From Chryseobacterium sp. Leaf404 (lineage in GTDB: Bacteria > Bacteroidota > Bacteroidia > Flavobacteriales > Weeksellaceae): a DNA stretch of 64,000 nucleotides. Every line of letters starts with the position of its first letter. The first letter of the stretch is position 1. Location of the stretch: the NCBI RefSeq assembly GCF_001424145.1, contig NZ_LMQM01000014.1:62001-126000 (forward strand), written 5' to 3'. The notes below the pieces were generated by a model. It saw nothing but the letters and a program-made list of their open reading frames with translations. It did no database searches and was not told the origin of the DNA. Shown here piece by piece: positions 61,913 to 64,000 of the stretch. The translations under genes and the position numbers were made by a program.

Positions 61913-62194
61913 ATGGAAATACCTGAAGGGTACGTTTTAGTACCAAAGCTCTGGGCAGAAAAATACTTCATTCGTGCAGAATGGCAAGAGATAGAAAATC
62001 CTACAATTTCAGAATTAAGCATTTATTTAGGAATCAGTAAAGAAAAAATAAAGAAAGATTTAAAATATTACGATTGTCCTTTGAGAAAATTTAGTTCAGG
62101 AGCAAAAGGAAGAGGTTATCAAATGAGATTTATAAAGTGTACTGTTAAATTCTATGAAGAATGGCTTACTAATAAAAAAATAGTAAATTTATAA
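61913..62194 (+). CDS. Small DNA-binding-like protein, unknown
   Basis: 93 aa, AT-rich frame. Residues ~28-55 (TISELSIYLGISKEKIKKDL) look like a helix-turn-helix, followed by a KFSSGAKGRGYQMRF basic segment. No family name. Located 278 bp after the tRNA-Cys, in a stretch of unlinked small genes. The 61676-61912 gap before it has no other feature. Confidence 0.65.
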   Translation: MEIPEGYVLVPKLWAEKYFIRAEWQEIENPTISELSIYLGISKEKIKKDLKYYDCPLRKFSSGAKGRGYQMRFIKCTVKFYEEWLTNKKIVNL

Positions 62195-62237
62195 AGGTTA
62201 AGAAAGTTTCTTGAGATAAAAATAAAGTTAAAATCCT

Positions 62238-62819
62238 ATGAACAATGGTGTGCCACAAGTTTTTTACGCTGAAACAGTTTCACAATGGCGAAAATGGTTA
62301 GAGAAAAATCATATTTCTCAGGATTCGGTATGGCTGGTTTTTCATAAAAAATCATCAGACAAAAAATCGATTACGTGGAGTGAATCTGTGGATGTTGCAT
62401 TGTGTTTTGGATGGATTGACAGTAAGAAAATTAAGCTGGATGAAGACACTTCTCATCAGTTTTTCAGCAAAAGAAAACCTAAAAGTACGTGGTCTAAAAT
62501 TAATAAAGATAAGATCGCGAAGCTTACAGAAAACAATCTGATGACTCCCGCCGGTCTGAAATGTGTAGAAACGGCTAAGGAAAATGGCTCGTGGACTATT
62601 CTTGACGAGGTAGAAGAACTCATTGTTCCGGATGATTTAAGCAAAGCCTTAAAAACTCATGATGGGGCAGAAGATTATTTTTTGAGTCTGAGCAGGTCTG
62701 TACGAAAAATGATGTTATATTGGATAGTAAGCGCAAAGCGTCCTGAAACGCGAAATGCCAGAATTATGCAGATTGCAGAAGCATCTTCACTGCGTACAAA
62801 ACCAAAACAGTTTCTTTGA
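62238..62819 (+). CDS. YdeI/OmpD-associated family protein
   Basis: 193 aa. The YdeI-type signature is visible: WRKWLEKNHISQDSVWLVFH, then ITWSESVDVALCFGWIDSKK, FSKRKPKSTWSKINKDKI and the C-terminal KTHDGAEDYFLSLSRSVRKM. Cytosolic. Role unknown; linked to stress or peptide resistance in other bacteria. 43 bp after the HTH gene. Confidence 0.9.
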   Translation: MNNGVPQVFYAETVSQWRKWLEKNHISQDSVWLVFHKKSSDKKSITWSESVDVALCFGWIDSKKIKLDEDTSHQFFSKRKPKSTWSKINKDKIAKLTENNLMTPAGLKCVETAKENGSWTILDEVEELIVPDDLSKALKTHDGAEDYFLSLSRSVRKMMLYWIVSAKRPETRNARIMQIAEASSLRTKPKQFL

Positions 62820-62926
62820 ATCACTTTTAAACTAAAAAATACGTTTTAAATACCACATTGTTAAAATGCAGAAAATTAGGCACTGTTTTTGACTGAGTGA
62901 TTTTACCAAATCACAAAATATTTTTT

Positions 62927-63448
62927 ATGGAACTTCAAAAAAGCCTACTGCACAATATTGGGCAGTGTCTCTCAGCCGCCAGCGAAACTGTTGCCATCGC
63001 TGAAAGTGTAACCGCCGGATTCTTACAGTTCTCATTTTCACAAATTCATGATGCTTCCACGGTCTTTAAGGGAGGTCTTACGGTTTACGATAAATCGCAG
63101 AAAAAAGAACTTATGAAACTCGGCCAGAGTCATAACAGTGACCGGGATCTGGTCTCCGGTGAAATTGCCGAAGAGATGGCGTTGAAAATCTCAGAAATTT
63201 TTGATACAGACTGGGGAATAGGAATAACAGGATACTCACAACCCTCTGAAATATCAGATTTTAAGACATTTGCCTATTTCAGTTTTGCATACAAAGGTGA
63301 AATTATTCTCACTAAAATTTTAGAACTTCATCCCCGTACAGAGTCTGTGAATGCACAGTTATACTACACAGAGTTTCTGCTGGGCTGTCTGAAATGTGAG
63401 CTTAACAAGATTGCGATGCAGTCTCACAGTTTTACTGGTCATGGATGA
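62927..63448 (+). CDS. CinA C-terminal-domain-like protein
   Basis: 173 aa from ATG 62927; a GTG start at 62897 would add ten residues. It resembles the stand-alone CinA-C (PncC) domain of nicotinamide-nucleotide amidases: AIAESVTAGFLQFSFSQI, FKGGLTVYDKSQKK and DWGIGITGYSQP. Two usual active-site positions differ from the ESCTGG norm (ESVTAG), so activity is uncertain. It overlaps the next gene by 8 bp. Confidence 0.85.
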   Translation: MELQKSLLHNIGQCLSAASETVAIAESVTAGFLQFSFSQIHDASTVFKGGLTVYDKSQKKELMKLGQSHNSDRDLVSGEIAEEMALKISEIFDTDWGIGITGYSQPSEISDFKTFAYFSFAYKGEIILTKILELHPRTESVNAQLYYTEFLLGCLKCELNKIAMQSHSFTGHG

Positions 63449-63695
63449 AAACATCCTGGGCCTTATTGCAGGAGTACTCACAAGTATCGCTTCTCTGCCG
63501 CAGCTCGTCAAAGTTTTTAAAACTAAAAACACCGATGATATTTCTGCATTGATGCTCATCATTTTAATATCCGGGCTCTCGCTATGGGTTTGGTATGGTG
63601 CGATACAGGAAGAATGGCCCATTATATTTTCTAACGCATTTGCTGTACTTCTCAACGGTATTTTGCTTCTCTTTAAACTTAGTTTTAAAAAGTAA
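63441..63695 (+). CDS. SemiSWEET / PQ-loop transporter
   Basis: 84 aa from ATG 63441. Three membrane helices with the PQ motif at SLPQLVKVFKTKNTDDIS, as in bacterial SemiSWEET sugar transporters, which work as dimers. The coding frame starts inside the last codons of the CinA-like gene, so the two are translationally linked. Substrate unknown. Confidence 0.9.
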   Translation: MDENILGLIAGVLTSIASLPQLVKVFKTKNTDDISALMLIILISGLSLWVWYGAIQEEWPIIFSNAFAVLLNGILLLFKLSFKK

Positions 63696-63759
63696 AATTC
63701 ATTATTCTGTCTTTTGCATACAATTTGTTTTAATAAGGCATAACATCAATCAAAATATT

Positions 63760-64000
63760 ATGGAAAATCAAATCACAGATAGAAGTCTTGAAGGAAAAAC
63801 GGTGGTCATTACCGGAGGAACTAGTGGAGTGGGGCGGGCCGCAGCAGAGGCATTCGCTTTGGAAGGCTGTAACGTTGTAATAGCAGCGCGGGGAGAAAAA
63901 GGCCTTGAAGACACCACTGCCTTACTGCGTGACCTGGGAGCTGTAACTTTAGGTGTGAAAACAGACGTTTCGGTAGATGAAGACGTAAAAAAATTAGCCT
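63760..64000 (+). CDS. Short-chain dehydrogenase, 5' part
   Basis: Open from ATG 63760 to the right edge (80 codons). VVITGGTSGVGRAAAEAF is the NAD(P) glycine-rich motif, followed by VIAARGEKGLED and VKTDVSVDEDV. The end is outside the window. Base composition is noticeably richer in G and C than neighbours. Confidence 0.9.
   Translation, partial: MENQITDRSLEGKTVVITGGTSGVGRAAAEAFALEGCNVVIAARGEKGLEDTTALLRDLGAVTLGVKTDVSVDEDVKKLA

Overview
The window comes from a member of the Bacteroidota, most likely Chryseobacterium or a close Weeksellaceae relative. The evidence is the low GC content, promoters of the TTTG / TAnnTTTG type, a type IX secretion (T9SS) sorting tail and a T9SS plug-domain protein, a 14-gene nuo operon with separate nuoC and nuoD and a short NuoG, DUF349, DUF4403 and DUF5103-type proteins, and tRNA genes without an encoded CCA. 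This assignment rests on protein and motif recognition, not on a database search.

Layout. 1-2204: 5' part of a lipoprotein metallophosphoesterase, running off the left edge. 2230-3393: HD phosphohydrolase fused to a Pycsar-effector-like (PycTM/DUF5706) membrane module, head to head with the phosphoesterase across 25 bp. 3532-6613: a large GAF protein and a secreted DUF4412-like protein. 6614-7025: non-coding, with a G-rich hexamer repeat and a four-copy 42-bp tandem repeat. 7026-21539: the complex I operon nuoA-N on the minus strand, with an outer-membrane-barrel-like gene between nuoF and nuoG. 21660-31897: housekeeping genes (small membrane protein, GNAT-like protein, YugP-type peptidase, IMPACT/YigZ, ribD, DUF349 protein, aroE, T9SS-exported endonuclease, LolC/E-like permease, rbfA). 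32080-40987: methylmalonyl-CoA epimerase, a tRNA with CAT anticodon, a Pif1-like helicase, a lipoprotein, gamma-carbonic-anhydrase-like protein, Nfu scaffold, ferrochelatase, a toxin-antitoxin-like pair, the T9SS plug-domain protein and an MBL hydrolase. 41071-47235: a trehalose locus (TonB receptor, trehalase, MFS transporter, divergent AraC regulator) in which both transport genes are frameshifted. 48161-55278: TetR regulator and a three-gene RND efflux operon, with five copies of one palindrome (CTAAC-N3-GTTAG type) around the regulator and in the 464-bp gap before the pump. 55337-64000: miaA, yicC, gmk, nadA, folB, DUF4403 protein, tRNA-Cys, small orphan genes, YdeI-like, CinA-like, SemiSWEET and the start of an SDR.

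How parts work together. The nuo genes encode a complete proton-pumping NADH:quinone oxidoreductase. The AraC regulator probably controls trehalose import and hydrolysis, but that locus appears to be decaying. The TetR protein probably represses itself and the RND pump through the repeated palindrome.

The most notable unexplained structure is (i) the five-palindrome array, (ii) several families of short word-like or hairpin repeats that sit mostly 5-25 bp upstream of start codons inside operon gaps, (iii) the 42-bp tandem repeat, and (iv) the HD-PycTM fusion. No CRISPR array, insertion sequence, prophage or rRNA was seen.
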